This document shows positions 11,256 through 24,600 of a DNA stretch of 64,000 nt, in pieces. The notes beneath the pieces are model-generated. The model was not told the origin of the DNA. It ran no database searches and was given only the letters and a program-made list of their open reading frames with translations. Each line of letters opens with the position of its first letter. Within the stretch, counting starts at the first letter, position 1. The stretch spans positions 4,154,001-4,218,000 of the forward strand of contig JAGTWJ010000019.1 in the NCBI GenBank assembly GCA_020064725.1. Direction: 5' to 3'. This stretch comes from Drechslerella dactyloides. Taxonomy: Eukaryota; Ascomycota; Orbiliomycetes; Orbiliales; Orbiliaceae. A program made the position numbers and the translations under genes.

Positions 11256-12425
11256 ATGATGGGCGGCAACCTGTCCGCCACCCTGAACGCTTTCCGCGTC
11301 CTCCACGACCCGGCTCTCTGCCTCCCGCACCTGGTCGTCCCGACGTTCGCGCAGCTGCCTATCCCGCTGCAGTTCCCCGGCCAGACGGCCGAGATCCGGG
11401 CCGTCGTGCTCGACAAGGACAACTGCATCGCGGAGAACTACGCGCTGGACGTGCACGGGCCGTATAAAGTAATTGCCGACATCAGGTCTTGATGCATTAC
11501 ATAAAATATACACGCCCATGACTTTTACATGAACCCGTCCGGCCGGCAGACAACCGTGTCTATAAATACACCCACCCGTGCAGAGTGCCTGTCTAACAGA
11601 CGCCGTGCCCGCATCCGCAGGAGAAATTCGAAGCCCTCAAGAGAGCCTACCCGGGAAACAGACTCCTGATCGTTAGCAATTCCTCCGGCACCGCGGATGA
11701 CAAGGACGGCAAAGAAGTATGTCCTGTCCGTTTTGTACCCGTGCCTGCGACTTCATTCGAGCCGCATCGAATCGCGTGGAGGCCTTCGTCTTCCCGTCCG
11801 AGACTCCTACGATAGCGAGAGGCGCACAGCTTCGCGAACATACGGCTTGATGCATGCATAGCCATGATTGCTGATCGATGGCTATCCCGCGCAGGCGACT
11901 CTGATCTCGCAAACCCTTGCCATCCCCGTTCTGCGCCACAATGTTAAGAAGCCCGGCTGCGCCGCCGAGATCCTCGCCCACCTGCGCGCCTGCCCCGATG
12001 TGCAGCTCGAGTCTCCCGCGCAGATCGCCGTCGTGGGCGACAGGCTGTTCACGGACGTCATGCTGGCGAACATGATGGGTGCATGGGGCGTATGGGTCAA
12101 GGATGGTGTCCACCCAAAGTACGCCAGCGCCGTAAGTGCACACCCATACACGCCCATACACAACTTAAATACATATACTCCCCTCCATCTCGACGATATC
12201 AAGAGTTCGAGCGGTTGTGTATTCCCAGTGATATTGGCGATTGTACGAGTCTCGGGGGCACTGTGGTCGCACAGAGCGTCCGTGAAGCAGAAGCTGACTG
12301 GCATATCAATCGGTATATCGGCACAGTTCTCCGGCTTTGAGAAGAGTCTGCACGGATTCCTCGTGAAACGGGGCTACCAACCTCCCTCACCCGCGTCATC
12401 TCGACCGTCAAACTCAAGTCCATGA
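11256..12425 (+). CDS. GEP4: Mitochondrial phosphatidylglycerophosphate phosphatase, Gep4 family
   Basis: Exons 11256-11468, 11621-11716, 11895-12131 and 12327-12425 (introns 152, 178 and 195 nt) give 214 aa. Gep4 removes phosphate from phosphatidylglycerophosphate at the mitochondrial inner membrane, a step in cardiolipin synthesis. All HAD-superfamily motifs are present: motif I with D53 and D55 in LDKDNC, motif II IVSNS (S90), motif III KKPG (K122) and motif IV VGDRLFTDV (G151, D152, D157). The N-terminal FRVLHDPALCLPHLVV and the C-terminal FSGFEKSLHGFLVKRGY also match the family. Its introns are two to three times longer than those of most neighbours, but each junction preserves phase 0 and restores conserved sequence. 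Length is slightly above the yeast enzyme. The start is the first of two consecutive ATG codons. Confidence 0.92.
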
Positions 12426-14048
12426 AAGCGAACGCACGGCCGAACTTACCGCGTATCTCACAAGCTGTATAATATCACCATACATATATGTGGCGGTAAC
12501 GTCGGGGAGGGTAGAGTATATGTGCACGTACGTATATTGTGTAACACTAGTGTTTAATGATTATCGAACGGGTAGATGCGTCTAGATGTGCGAACTTGTA
12601 TCCATACCAGAAGTGGATCCGAGTCCGGAGTCTCGTCTTGCAAAAAGTTGGATTCTAGATTCGCGGGGCAAGAATGATATCTGCAGCGACGCGCATCGAC
12701 ATACCACTTCTTCTCCGCATCGCCACACGGGCCATGGTGTCACATCGGAAATTACTCATGTCACGACCGCCAGCCCAAACACAGGGTTGATCCCTCGAAC
12801 GAGGTTGATACCATGATTGCGTGCACCCGGCCCATTGACATATACGAATCAGTACAATTACAAGTTCACGGGATTTACGGCGAAAGCATATATCGATGCG
12901 AAGAGATTGTGAATATAATTGTGGCATCCACATGAACAAACTCGCGGCCAAGACAAATCTATAGTGGTGATTATTTCCTCCAACAGAAAAGCAAACGAAC
13001 GATGCCGAGTACTAGACTACAGGATCGATAGATACATATCGATGGCAACCAGTACCCGAGATCGAGAACGCACATAAGCAAAGCACATCTTCTTGACGAT
13101 AGCAGTAAATTGTGAGTCATTAAGCACAGGGAGTGAGGGTAGATGAATGTAGAACGGCAAAAAAGGTTTAATAGCGATAAGCAAAAGTAAAGTGGAATTA
13201 AAAATATACTACGGGGCATTACAATGAACAGAGAAATATAATAGGGCTTTTGGCTTTTTTTGGTCTGGGTTTGGTTAAGATCCTTCTCCAGTGGACCGCG
13301 AGAGGTCTCTAGAGGACGCGCGGACGTAGGACACAATGAGTTTAGAGATATTCCCTTTCGTATTTTCTTGGTTATTTGACAAGGGAGGCGACCGATATAT
13401 TACTGATATCGCTTCGCAGGTAACCTGATCGACGAAGAGGGATGGAGAGCGCTCGGGACCTCGAATCCGGCTCGATAAGAAAAAGAAAGAGAAGAGACGG
13501 TGGAAATGAACGAAATGTAAAAGATAAAAGTAATGTGATATAGAGAGAAAAAGGCCATTACGATGATATGATGATTGGAGTGAGTGTAGTGCAGAAAAGT
13601 AAAACCAAAAAAATATGAAAGATTAACACAAAAATATAAGAGATAATAAACAGTAATACAAGATGCATTGATTTACACAACCGCGAAGCAGACCCGATGT
13701 AAATGATGACAAGCAGATACCCAAACCAGCGTTTCGAAAAAGATGAGGACAAGATGTAAACTTAAATCAGACCAAATATGAGTGACGACGAGGGAAGATG
13801 AGATAGATAAAAAGGAAAGACGTTTTGTTACCACACGGAATCGCTAGACATCATGACGGAGTACCCATTAAAGTATGAAGAGTGTGAGAGAGAAGCATAG
13901 GGGAGATAGATAGATAGATAGTTCGATATTGAGTGAGAAAAGATAGTTCGGAGGGAAAGATTGCATGAAGACCAGAGAGAAAAGCCACACTTCGCCAGAT
14001 TAGTTTTTATTTTATTTTATTTATTTCACTCCCGAGATGCTTGCATCA
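12426..14048. other. Convergent intergenic region (GEP4 / homeobox gene), AT-rich 3' flank
   Basis: No gene recognised. From about 13100 to 14040 the sequence is clearly AT-rich with purine-rich runs, a (GATA)n tract at 13904-13921 and a TTTATTTTATTTTATTTATTT stretch close to the homeobox stop codon. This is compatible with a long 3' UTR of the minus-strand homeobox gene. Confidence 0.5.
13904..13921. repeat. (GATA)n microsatellite
   Basis: Four perfect GATA units plus two bases in the 3' flank of the homeobox gene. Confidence 0.85.
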
Positions 14049-16124
14049 TCACAGAGGGTGCCCTTGTGACGAGTGGTGCTCGGGCGAGAGCGTAACCTGG
14101 TGACCCATCGGGCTCATGTTGTACGGCGAGAGATGGGCATCAACGTCCTCGATCTCCTCGAGCGCCGGTGGGGTCTGGTGGATCGCCAGCGACTGCTTGG
14201 CGTACATGTCTGTCAGGTCATCATTGCCGTACAGCGCCTGCTCGTGGCTCAATGGGAACAGCTCAGCGGATCCGGTTCTGTCAATGAACGGTGGAGAGCC
14301 AGATGCAATGATCGGGTCGCCGTTGCTCAAGGCTGACAGAGGAGACACCGACTGTGGGATCAAGCCGTTGGGGTGCATCATTGGCGAGAGCCACGGCTGG
14401 TCGATGAATGGGGAGTGGAGACCCGGTGTCATCGCCAACTCGCTGGGCATCTGGCCTGGCAGACCGGGGCTGGCAGCGTACTCCGAAACCGAAGCAGTGG
14501 TCGCCGCCGAAAGCGGGTAGGTCGGTCTGTAGTCCAGGAAGCCCGGAGCAGAAGTGTCAATTCTGAGGTTGTTCGACATGGCGTGGGGGTGCTGAGGCGC
14601 CGGCGCGAACAGGTGGTTGTGCGAGTTCTCTTCCATCTTGAGCTTGGGGCTAACGGACGTGCCAAGGAAGAAGTCCTCATTCTCAGGCTCGACGATAACG
14701 TCATCGAACTGAAAGGAGGGCATCGGTCCAAAGTTGGCAAAGTCGTTGATGTTGGGTACCGAACGGCTTCGCTGCCTCTTATGTCTGTATGGGTTGGCGA
14801 TAACGTGACCACGCGCTTCCTGCTGAACCAGAGATGGTGGGGCCATCATTCCGGATGCGGACGAAGGCCGCATTGGCGGCGATGGCGGCGCAGCAAAACC
14901 CGCATCAAACATAAATGGCTGCTGCGGCTGTTGCCTATGCCGGTTCTGGAAAATGTCAAGGTTCAACAGCTTGGAGAGCTGGCCCTGGAGGGATTTCGCA
15001 TTACCACCAAGAGTGTGAGTGAGAATTTGAGTGGCCTGCTGGTCCTCGGTAAAGTCGCCGCACTGAACAAAGCCGCCGGATCCCGAGGTATCCATGAAGA
15101 AATGCGGCGGTCTGATCAGCTCGATGACCAACTGTCCCTGCATCTGACCACCGTGTGTGTTTGGCGGCGCCATCGGAACGTTCAGAGTCTCGAGTTCGAT
15201 GCTCTTGATGTTCCGGAATGGGTACTCGATCTTGTAGCCGGCTGAGTCGTTGTTGATGTAGTATGTGATGCAGGCCTTCTCGGGCGAGTAGAAGACCACA
15301 AGGTCCATGGCATTCTGGCCAATCCGCCTCCAGCTGCCGATGTTTAGCGAACGGCAGGTGAAATGGTGGATCACGATCTTTCCAGTAGGAGCTTCACCCG
15401 GTGCGGGGAAGCCACCGCCGTAGCCGTTGAGGGCGCCGGACATGCCGTAGGCGAGGGCCTTCATCTCAGGGTTCTGGTTGGCGAGGTAGAGTCTAACATT
15501 CTCCGGGATGGAGTCGATATCCTCACCACCATTCTCGAGCGACTTCTTCGCAATCAACTTGATCTTCGCACGTCTGCTCTTGGAAATTAGCTTCGAAGTT
15601 CCGCGAACTATTTTTTTTTTACAAAATGGATGCAATGTATGCCTACCTGTTCTGGAACCAAATTTGGACAGATCTCTCCGTCATATTGATCTCCTGAGCT
15701 ATTCTATCTCTGACGACGGCGGTTGGAGTGGGGTTCTTGCTGAACTCGCGCTCCAGCGTCACCAGTTGATCCTGAGTAGCTCGTTGACGCTTCTGATTCT
15801 TCTGCTGTTGCGTCAGGGTGCTCTTTCTCGGTGGCCGCCTGACGGCGCCAGAGGAGCTGTTCGAGCCACCATGCTGCTGCGGGGCAAGCGGCGGCGAACT
15901 CGAAGCAGCTGAAGACACCGAGGCGAACGACAGCCTATGGTCCGCCGAGGAGAACATCTGCGATGCTGAATAGCGTAGCACATTTTAGCATCTCGATCCA
16001 ACCAACATTGAACAAGGGTAATAGTATCAATCTCCAGCAGACTGGATCTGCTTGGACTGTGCCGCATGCAAAAAATGACGTTCGACATACCTTCCAGGAG
16101 TTCTTGATGAGGCGTAGCAAACAT
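14049..16124 (-). CDS. Homeodomain transcription factor (phx1/Pah-like)
   Basis: Exons 16124-16091, 15965-15647 and 15573-14049 on the minus strand give 625 aa. The first exon codes only 11 residues, and joining it in phase to CAG|CATCG opens the frame. The homeodomain spans about residues 67-125: KRQRATQDQLVTLEREF at helix 1, and helix 3 as VQIWFQNRRAK with the invariant W114, F115, N117 and R119. The second intron (73 nt) falls inside the NR codons of helix 3. After the homeodomain comes a conserved region (TGKIVIHHFTCRSLNIGSWRR, then MDLVVFYSPEKACITYYINND) found in fungal Pah/phx1-type factors, then a long disordered Pro/Ser/Gln-rich tail likely to be an activation region. It should act in the nucleus. 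Fungal relatives control development, conidiation or stationary-phase survival; which applies here is unknown. The large upstream gene-free region suggests complex regulation. Confidence 0.9.
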
Positions 16125-16748
16125 TACTAGATATTATATATTGGGAGCTGAGATGAGTGGCTCTATCGGTTCTTGGGACTGTTGGTCCACACAGTCTATC
16201 AACCAACTTCCTCTCCGCGAAAATGGCGACGCTCAGGCCGGGTGTATGATGAATGTCGTTAAGATTGCGAATAACAGTAGTGGATAATGAAACGTATTTG
16301 GCCGGATTGTAGGGACTGGGGGATGGATATTGGATCGAATAATTCGTGATAATAGAAGCTGAACGCGTTGCTTTGGGGTTGGATGCAATGACCAGTATTA
16401 CTTTTCCACCTATTGAAGACAGTCTCTTCTTTCTCTTTAATTTCCGTTCGATGATAGCCCGTTCACCGAAAGACCCTCTTTCGATAAGATAAAAATACGA
16501 AGCGAAATTCAGTAATAAAAAAGGAGCGTGATGGGATCAGCCGAATGAGTGAGGCTATATCCTAGGGTTTCTGGCCAAAAATCAAGAATGAGCGAATGAG
16601 TGTTATGGTCTCTCGAAAGTTTGATTACGAGGAGAAATTGGGGAGGGAAGGGAATTAAAAGGAAAAGAGAAGGAGGGAGGGAGAGGGCAGGAATAATAGA
16701 GGGAGAGTGAGAGAGTGAGTCCGGCCGGCCGTAGCAGCGCTAGACTGA

Positions 16749-16784
16749 GGGCAAGGCAAGGCAAGGAAGGCAAGGCAAGGCAAA
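16749..16784. repeat. GGCAA pentanucleotide tract
   Basis: Imperfect tandem GGCAA units in the purine-rich presumptive leader of the homeobox gene. Confidence 0.8.
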
Positions 16785-17601
16785 AAGGAAAAAGAAAGGA
16801 AGCAGCAGCGTGAGAAAGGAAGAAAGACGAGGAGCGAAAAAGAAGAAACGAGCGAGGTTCCCACGGGAGGGATGAAGGGGCCTTGTCGAGGCTGGCTGGC
16901 TTCACAGGAGAGGAGGTGAGGACGACTCCACCGTGTGAGCCCTTCTTTCTTTCTTGCGTCTGGGCGAAAAGGGGGATCCAAAACAGACCGACAGACGCTA
17001 GCGAACGGCCGCCCACTCCTCCCACACTCATCGCCTCGACGTCTGGCAAAGGTGGTACAACTTCCCACGCCGAAATCCTCCCCTCCGCTGAGGTGCATAC
17101 CCCTGTCAGAATTTTGGGTTACTGCAAAGAATTGGGCAGGCGTGGGGACACCGTCTGCGTGCCTGTTTTGTTTTTCTGGTTTCCCCTTCCCTGGGGTGTT
17201 CGCGAGCCCGGCGCGCTCTCCCAAAACGATAGTCAGTTGGGAGATTTCGGGTTTCCTCTCGGGCGCCGCCCTAACATTTCTCGTGTGCGCGATCTTCATA
17301 CGATTCCCTCCGATCGAACGAGGTCGTGAAAGGTGCCTTCGCAGCAGATTACGGCGACTACCTGTCCTTGGATAGCATGGCTTCGCCCGTTCGAGACTCG
17401 TATTCCGTGATCACTTGCTGCTGTCCTCTCGCTCTCAGGGTAACGCCCTCATGGCGCAATTGTCGAGAGAGCGTCAAAAAAACATGCCAGCCCGGCCCTA
17501 TATCTGCTGGAATTAAGCAATCCAGGGATCTTTGTCCTGTTGCATATCTTCGGACAGTTAGGCATGAGATACCGTTGGTGATTGTTCATTGTTGTCTCTT
17601 C

Positions 17602-17622
17602 TTTTTTTTTTTTTTTTTTTTT
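17602..17622. repeat. Poly(T) run of 21
   Basis: An uninterrupted run of 21 T on the plus strand, upstream of the homeobox gene. It could be the poly(A) end of an old retroposed copy on the minus strand, but no flanking element or target duplication is visible. Confidence 0.85.
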
Positions 17623-20456
17623 CATGTCTCTCTAGCTCTCTCGCGGTCAGCCTTTCCGCTCGCTTTCCAACCAGGACGCAAAGCGCGCCTTCCCCGCCAA
17701 ATGTCGGGGACCGGAAAGACATCGATGGTCCAATCCGTGAGAGCAGCTCTCGTCTAAGCCCATGTTGGCTTCAACGGCTTGCGTGGTGATGGACAAGCAT
17801 GGGGCCCGGGCGACACGACTTCTAAACGCTGGCGGGTCCTTCCAGGCATGAGCTGAAGGGCTTCAAAACTGCCCAATTCCGGACATGTCGTCACTAGAGC
17901 GTGTTTCCAACAGACTCGATCGGTTTGTCCCTTTGGAGCATGCATTCCGACAATTTCGAGTCGTCGTCCTTCTCCTCAGCATCACAGGAGACAGACACGA
18001 CGAAAACGAAAGAAGTAAATAAGAAAAAAGGTGATCGTGACAAAGCGTCCATTCTGGAGCAGCAAATCCACGGAGTTTTCCACCATCTGATGCGATGCAG
18101 GATAAGGACCGGGTTTGTGATTGGCAGGAACCGGAGAGGGGATGGTCCAGGCTCAATGGCTGGTCAGGGGTTCTGTCCAACCAATCCCTCCCCGCGTACA
18201 GAATGTGGCCAATCAGCGTCCGTCGAGCTCCATCGCTTGTCCGTTCTGATGGCAAACTTTTTTTTGTTCTCTTGTGCAAGCCAGCCGGCATTGACTAGCG
18301 GCGGCCGGTGTTGATGGGGCCCCAAGAACGAAGGTTCAGCGCTTGGCCGAATCGAGCTCTTAAAGGGGTTGCAGTCCATGATGTCCCGAGACTAGAGTCT
18401 GTGATAGACGGAATATCCATGCACCGAAACATCGGTAGGAGCTGGTCACGTCAGTTTTTGGTTTGGAGGGTTTCCATTCATTCTCTGTCGAGCGAAGGAT
18501 GCCCAATGCAGGCAGGAAGAAAGGGAGGAAGACAGGAGTCGACGCGACTCGACTCGAATCGGACCGGACTCGATGTCGAATCCGGAGATGCGAGGCTGTG
18601 CGGAGGATGGCAGCGCTCACCGGGCTCACGAGCTGCGGCCAGCCTGGTAAAACCTGCCCCCCTTCCGCTGGAGAGCCCGCGCCGGCCGCTCCTTCGTTCG
18701 TTCCTTTCGTTCGTTCGCTCGCCCGTGATGACGATGTGCATACTTGGTATGTACTCCATATGTGAAGCGAAGGGGCAACTGCAGGTGAGCAGCAGGTAAG
18801 CCTCGGGAGACGACTAAGCGGTTTGTTCAGACCGCCGGCTTGCCGTGCTTATCCCCCACAAATCAAACTGGCCAGCGGCCGTAACGTAACCCGGTGATTC
18901 AGGATCCCGGCGCTGTGATTATTCATGATACCGCGTCAGGATGAAGAAGCAGCCAAGAAGCAGCAGCAGAGGGGACCGGAGCAGGGCGTGGACCCACTTG
19001 CACTTGCGTTCTCAGGGAGTGGAATTCTAAAAATACGCCTCCTCACGCCTCACACGTGATGCTGGCCTTAGCGTGGTCGTCGAGGCTGGCTTCTCGCTCG
19101 CTGCACCCGCCGTGGAGTCGATGCTGGCGTTTTTGGCGGCCTCGAGCTAAAATGTGCGGATGTGGATGCAATGAGGTGGAAGTCTTTAATTTGACCACCG
19201 GACTGCCCAGCGCTGCCTCTGCTGCCTCTGCTGCTGGCTGCTGCTTGCTGCTCTCCTGCGTGTTTCCAGCTGCCGCAGGAACATGCACGCCGCCAGCTGG
19301 ATCACGAACGCATTCCTTCGGTTCTTTCTCGAACGAACGGATGGATGGATCCAACCATCCGTCGTCATCTCCCCCTTGCGCAAGGCCTCTCTCGTCCTCA
19401 ATTCTCTCTGTCCCCGGCCGGGCCTCCCTTCCGTGTGCTTGCCTCTTGCCGCAGCCGTCCAGACAGTAGTCACCTTCCCCTCGCCGCTCACTTCACTCAC
19501 TCAGTTATGTGCGCACACGCACACGTTGCGCGTCCGCGATGCCGCAGTCACACCCTCAGGCGCTCCGAGACCACACTAAACGGAAGATATGCTCGTGCCA
19601 TTTTGCCTCCTGGCATCATTTACAATGATTGATCGCAGACAGAACTCGAAGTACACACGTACGTCCCCCTCGGCCCCCATGTGGCCAATAGTAGGCCCCG
19701 GCAGGCATCTCAAACACCGGTTCAGGCAAGTCACCATCGACGCAGACGCATTCTGCACTCCCAGCTGCATGCAAAATGAACTGAGCTGCTGCTGCTCCTT
19801 CGTCCCTGGGCCGGCGGCCTCGCTAGCCTGAGTTTGGCTCCAGATGCGCGAAATCCAGAGGAAGAGAAGAGCACCTGCAGCAGCCTCGAAACCGAGTAAC
19901 CGAGCAATAGGTCCTGTTTCGGGCCAAGTAGGTAAGGTCAGTAGCCTTACTCCGTGAATGTTAAGCAGCAGCCTTATAATAGCGCCCGAAGAGCACGACT
20001 AATTGTTCGAAACGGGCGCAAAAAAGCAAACTCGGGCTGCAAGCTCAGGGGCGTGGCGTGGGCGTGGAGAGACACGAGCGAGAAAAAAAGAAGATTGCAT
20101 CTGCGTGCCTGCGAGGAGTTCGCTTCGAATGTTCGGCCGCCTGCTCGTGCTGCTCCATGCATGCGTGTATATCAGGACGGGCGTATGTAGGTGCCTACGC
20201 CCATCCATCCATCTGAGCTCGAGGGCGCCGCCCCCTTCTGATCTCCATGCCATCCGCCGGTCTCCGGGCCTCGGAAAAAGCAGGTGCAGCATGTCCGCAT
20301 GTAAGTAAACACCTCGAGACAAAGACCCAGAAACATTCTCAATCAGAAGAACGCCGGGTGGGAATTCCGGAGCCAACATGACTCTCTTGTGCGTATGCGC
20401 TGACATATGCACCCGCCATTTCAGCAATCATCACACATACCTGATACCGTGCCTCA

Positions 20457-20458
20457 TG

Positions 20459-20490
<32 letters not shown>
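20457..20490. repeat. (TGCC)8 microsatellite
   Basis: Perfect tandem TGCC units, the longest of several TGCC/GGCA tracts scattered through the intergenic DNA of this window. Confidence 0.9.
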
Positions 20491-20492
<2 letters not shown>

Positions 20493-21607
20493 GTCGCGTC
20501 TGACCGGTTACATGTGTCCAGATCAGACACTCGTCGGTCGTCTACCCGAGAAAACATCAGTCGCGTCCGTCCGGCCGTCCGGCCGTCGGGATGTCGTCAG
20601 TTGCATTGTTGGGTGTTTGCATCCCGACATCGCGTGTTTTATATTCCATTCATCCACTATCCGACAAGCTGCACAATGCCGTGCGTGGTATTTCTAAGAA
20701 TAGGGAGCAATCCCCGGACGGTTGCATTGGATAATACCACATCAAACTGGAGCCCAGCTCCCGACGTTTGTCCAGTGCATGCGCATGCATCCAGGTACAT
20801 ACTTACATACTCGCGCACCGCGGTACCATCGTTGAGCAAACGTGGTATCTGCGTTCCGCACCAGAAATGCACCTACGCGTATCCGTATGTCGATACAGGA
20901 GGCATCTGCCTGGCGCTACGGTGCATACAAGACGCAGGGCCTAGGGCAAACGCGAATCCCCAAGTTTGCCAGGTAGCCATACACTAGTCCTGTACTGCGT
21001 ATGCACAGCTGTGTCCAGTGCGCATACCTCGATGCATCAATCAATTGATCCATACAAGTTTGTAGAATCAGTCGAACTCCCCACCTCGCAAGGTTTGCAT
21101 CTGTAATGTGACTACAGGCGCATGCGTGCATGCATATACAGGCCTCGAGATTCAATTGTGTCTATCGATCGTTAACGTTGCCGGGCTACCGAGGCGTGCT
21201 CGCTCGCTTCAGCTGCGTATTTCTCATATCTCCTGCTCAGCTGGTAGACCTCTCGTTATCTCTTCTCGATCCAACAGCCCAAAAGCACACAGAATGGCCC
21301 CATTGTAATAAAACCACACTGCACTGCGCTGCACATGCGTGCGAGCGAGCCATGGGTTTGGCGGAGTGCCTACAATGCATCGTCGAGTCCCCGCCACAAG
21401 CGTATACTACACTACCATTGATAATGACATAAGGGTGAAAACATGGCATGGCGCAAAATAATCCTAATGTAAGAAGGCTTTCTCAAGAGCGTAAAAATGC
21501 CCCGCTCGTAACGTCCGGTCCCTAAACGGCGCTCAAAGAAGAAATAAAACTGTAAAAAAATAAAATTGAACAAGAGGAAATAAGAAAAATGCCAACCCCA
21601 AAAATGC

Positions 21608-24600
21608 CTATGACCGACGGAATACATTCCATGGCGAGCCTCCAGAGCCCCGCCCCTTACCCATCGACCCCGAATGTGGAAGAGCCTCTAGATCTCTCCC
21701 GGCCTTCCGATTCTCAAGCTCTATGCTATCGTCCGCCTGATCTTTCAGCCGCCGCGCCTTACGACTCCCCAGCCGCACGTACGCAAATCTGGTCTCCCGC
21801 CGCTGCTGGATGATTTCTTTCAGCACCATGCCGTTGGCGCTGCTCTCCATGTGCGACTCGGCGATTTCTTCGAAAAAGTTACAGTTCTGAGTGTACGCCG
21901 CGTGCGCCAGCTTCTTCTTGAGCACGGGGTCCTTCTGGATCTCCTGGAAGTGATCCACCTAGACATACAAAACACACCGGTCAGCAACGATACAATCCAG
22001 GACGAACATCAGCGAAATATGGAGCATACCTCGTTGGGGAAGAAGCTGGTCTTCAGAGACCTGACAGACAGCTCAAACACGATACCGCATCCAAGCACGA
22101 GCAGCACAACCGTCCACCACAGCAAGTCCTGGCCAATGTGCAGGACAAACTCCCGCGGGAGATAGTAGATTGTCCACGACGAGAACCCGAATCCGAGAAT
22201 AACAACGTTCCACAGAAACCATGCGCCAACAGAGATACACCAGACGAGAACCGCGACGATCGTTATATTATTCTGCTCGATGAACCTGTGCCAACTCCGT
22301 TAGACCACCTGCCATACTCCGGAAGACCTCACACGTGTCAGTATCACTTACTGTAGCTTTGTATTCACAAATATCACAACGACGGTGAATATCAATGATC
22401 CGATAGAGTAAAGCCCCTGGTTCGGACAGAGGATCGACTGATTGTAGAGTGCGTTTGATGTATACCAAATCAACGCCGCTTCTCCAACCGCGATGGTAAC
22501 CCACGCGAGATAAGAGTACGCATTGAAGATGGTTCGCTTGTTGTAGACATAGAGCTCCGGAACGGCGAGCAAAGTCTCCTGCTCGAGGTCCTTCTCCATG
22601 ATTCCAAGGAAGATAATCGGCAAAGACGTGAAGAACTAGCCCATCGTCAGCAAATCGACCATTTGCATAACATGGATGATTCAGCGGTGAAGTGCACTCA
22701 CAATGTTATAGACAGCTATGCTCCAGGGCTCGTAGAGCGACGTTCCACTGTACCCATTGTTGACCTGGTACATCGCCTGAATGATGAAGAACGTCATTTC
22801 CTACAAAGCCATGTCAGTTCACATACATAACCCGTCACAGAGCACCGCAACCCCAAGGAGCCCTACATACCTTCCAGAAAGTACCCAGGATATATTTGCA
22901 TGTCCGCACGTAGTTCCATCTCCCATGGCAAAGCAGCAGCTTCAACAGGAACCGGAACTGCGCAATCGAGTAATCGGAACTTCTAGCGGCAGCCAACCCT
23001 TCCTTGCCCGTGATACCCACACCGACCTGCGCCTCCTGTATCATCGCGATATCGTTCGCGCCATCGCCAATTGCAAGCGTGACGGCCTTCTTGACCTTCT
23101 TCCTGATCGACCGGACGAGCCCGGCCTTCTGATTCGGGCTGGCGCGACAGCAAATCACGGAATCAACGTTCACCGTGAACTCGAAGAATAGGTGGCTGAG
23201 CTCGTCGCTCTCCTCGATTACGCTGAGCGTGGCGCCGTCGACGACGCCAACCGAATGCGCGAGGTTGTGCAGGCTCAGCTTTTCAATAAACCCGCGGATC
23301 TGTGTCGCAAGGTCGCCGTCATCTTGATCAACAATCATGATCTCGGAGACATCGGTGATGAGACGACAGGAATAGCCAATGTTGATTGCGGTTTCCTTCT
23401 TGTCGCCGGTCAACATCCACATCTTGATACCCGCTCGACGGAGCCTATCGATGGCGTCCGGAACGCCGTCTTGCAGCTTGTCCTCGATGGCCGTTGCACC
23501 GGCAAACTCGAACTCGCGCTCAATCACATCGGCAACCTTCTCGATCTTTGCCTGCCTGTCCACCAGGCTGGTCGTCGCCTCGTTGTACTTCTTCGCCCAG
23601 TCCTGGAATTCGTCCTCTTCCAGGAACCGGTAACCATAGATCAACGTCCGCAATCCCTCGACCGCAAAGTCGTGAATCTGGCTGTACGATTGGTCAAAGA
23701 CAAAGCCATCATTCGTCACAGCGGTCTCATCGATAGCACGATCCAAGGGACGTTGCCGGCTGACGGTAGGCGAGCGCTGAACCTCGATGGACCGAGGGTT
23801 CATCTCCGGAGCTGGAGAATGTACTCTTTCCTCTCGAGGACCGGACGAAGCAGCTCCGATGCTCTGCCGCATGCTCATGCTCCTCTGAGGGCCAACCCAG
23901 CTGGGCCGGGGACTGCCAAAGCTGAATTTCCGATTATGCGTCGGGCTCTGCGCTTGCATGCTCGTTCTCCGCACGAACTCCATAACTTCTAGGCTCTTCC
24001 GCTCGCGGTTCCGTTTGTCAACCTCCTTTGAAGACTTGGTCGCCATATCTCGAAGGCGGAGTAGATCCGTCATGGTGGAATCCGCGCCCTTGGAAAACAG
24101 ACATATTCTACCATCGGGACACCGCAGAATAATCGACATTCGCTTCCGCTTGCTGGTGAACTCGAGAACTTCCAGAATCTCGTATTTCTCGGTAACGGCC
24201 GGGCTGGCGGGTCCATGCGGGTAGGTCTGCAACGTAACGCTTCCGACCTGGCGGTCGATATTGATGTATCCGAGCTCCTGGGCGGCCTGGACCAATGCGA
24301 CTTCATCAGGCGACGAAGCTTGGTAAGTGATCTTCCCGTTGGCGTCTTTTTCGGGTAAGCAGGTATGGCAAAGGGCCAGACAAAGCATGAACATCTTGGC
24401 TCGCTGAGAGTACGCGGTTTCCGGATGCATTTGAATATACGTTAATAGATCCTCCGTCGACAGTTCGCCTTCGGCGATAAATAAAGAAGGTCTGGTCCCC
24501 TGATCGGACGGGCGAGGCGCTGACGAACCACCCACTGCCTGAGCTCTCACGTTCGATGCGTCTGAGCGCAGTGACGACCAGTCGGATACGCCTTGTTGCA

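Larger units (their letters stand above)
16125..21607. other. 5.5 kb gene-free region upstream of the homeobox gene
   Basis: No protein-coding gene can be supported: the open frames are low-complexity, show no family signature and occur equally on all frames. Bases 16640-16860 are strongly purine-rich on the plus strand, that is, pyrimidine-rich in the direction of the homeobox gene, as in fungal promoters and leaders. Simple repeats occur at 16749-16784, 17602-17622 and 20457-20490. Since the flippase on the other side ends here, this DNA is upstream sequence of the homeobox gene only, and may include a long leader or non-coding transcripts. Confidence 0.55.

Noticed and set aside
17326..17757. 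143-codon plus-strand frame upstream of the homeobox gene
   Set aside because: Runs through a 21-base poly(T) giving poly-Phe and shows no conserved feature.
23192..23992. 266-codon plus-strand frame inside the flippase gene
   Set aside because: Antisense to conserved P-type ATPase sequence; no family signature of its own.
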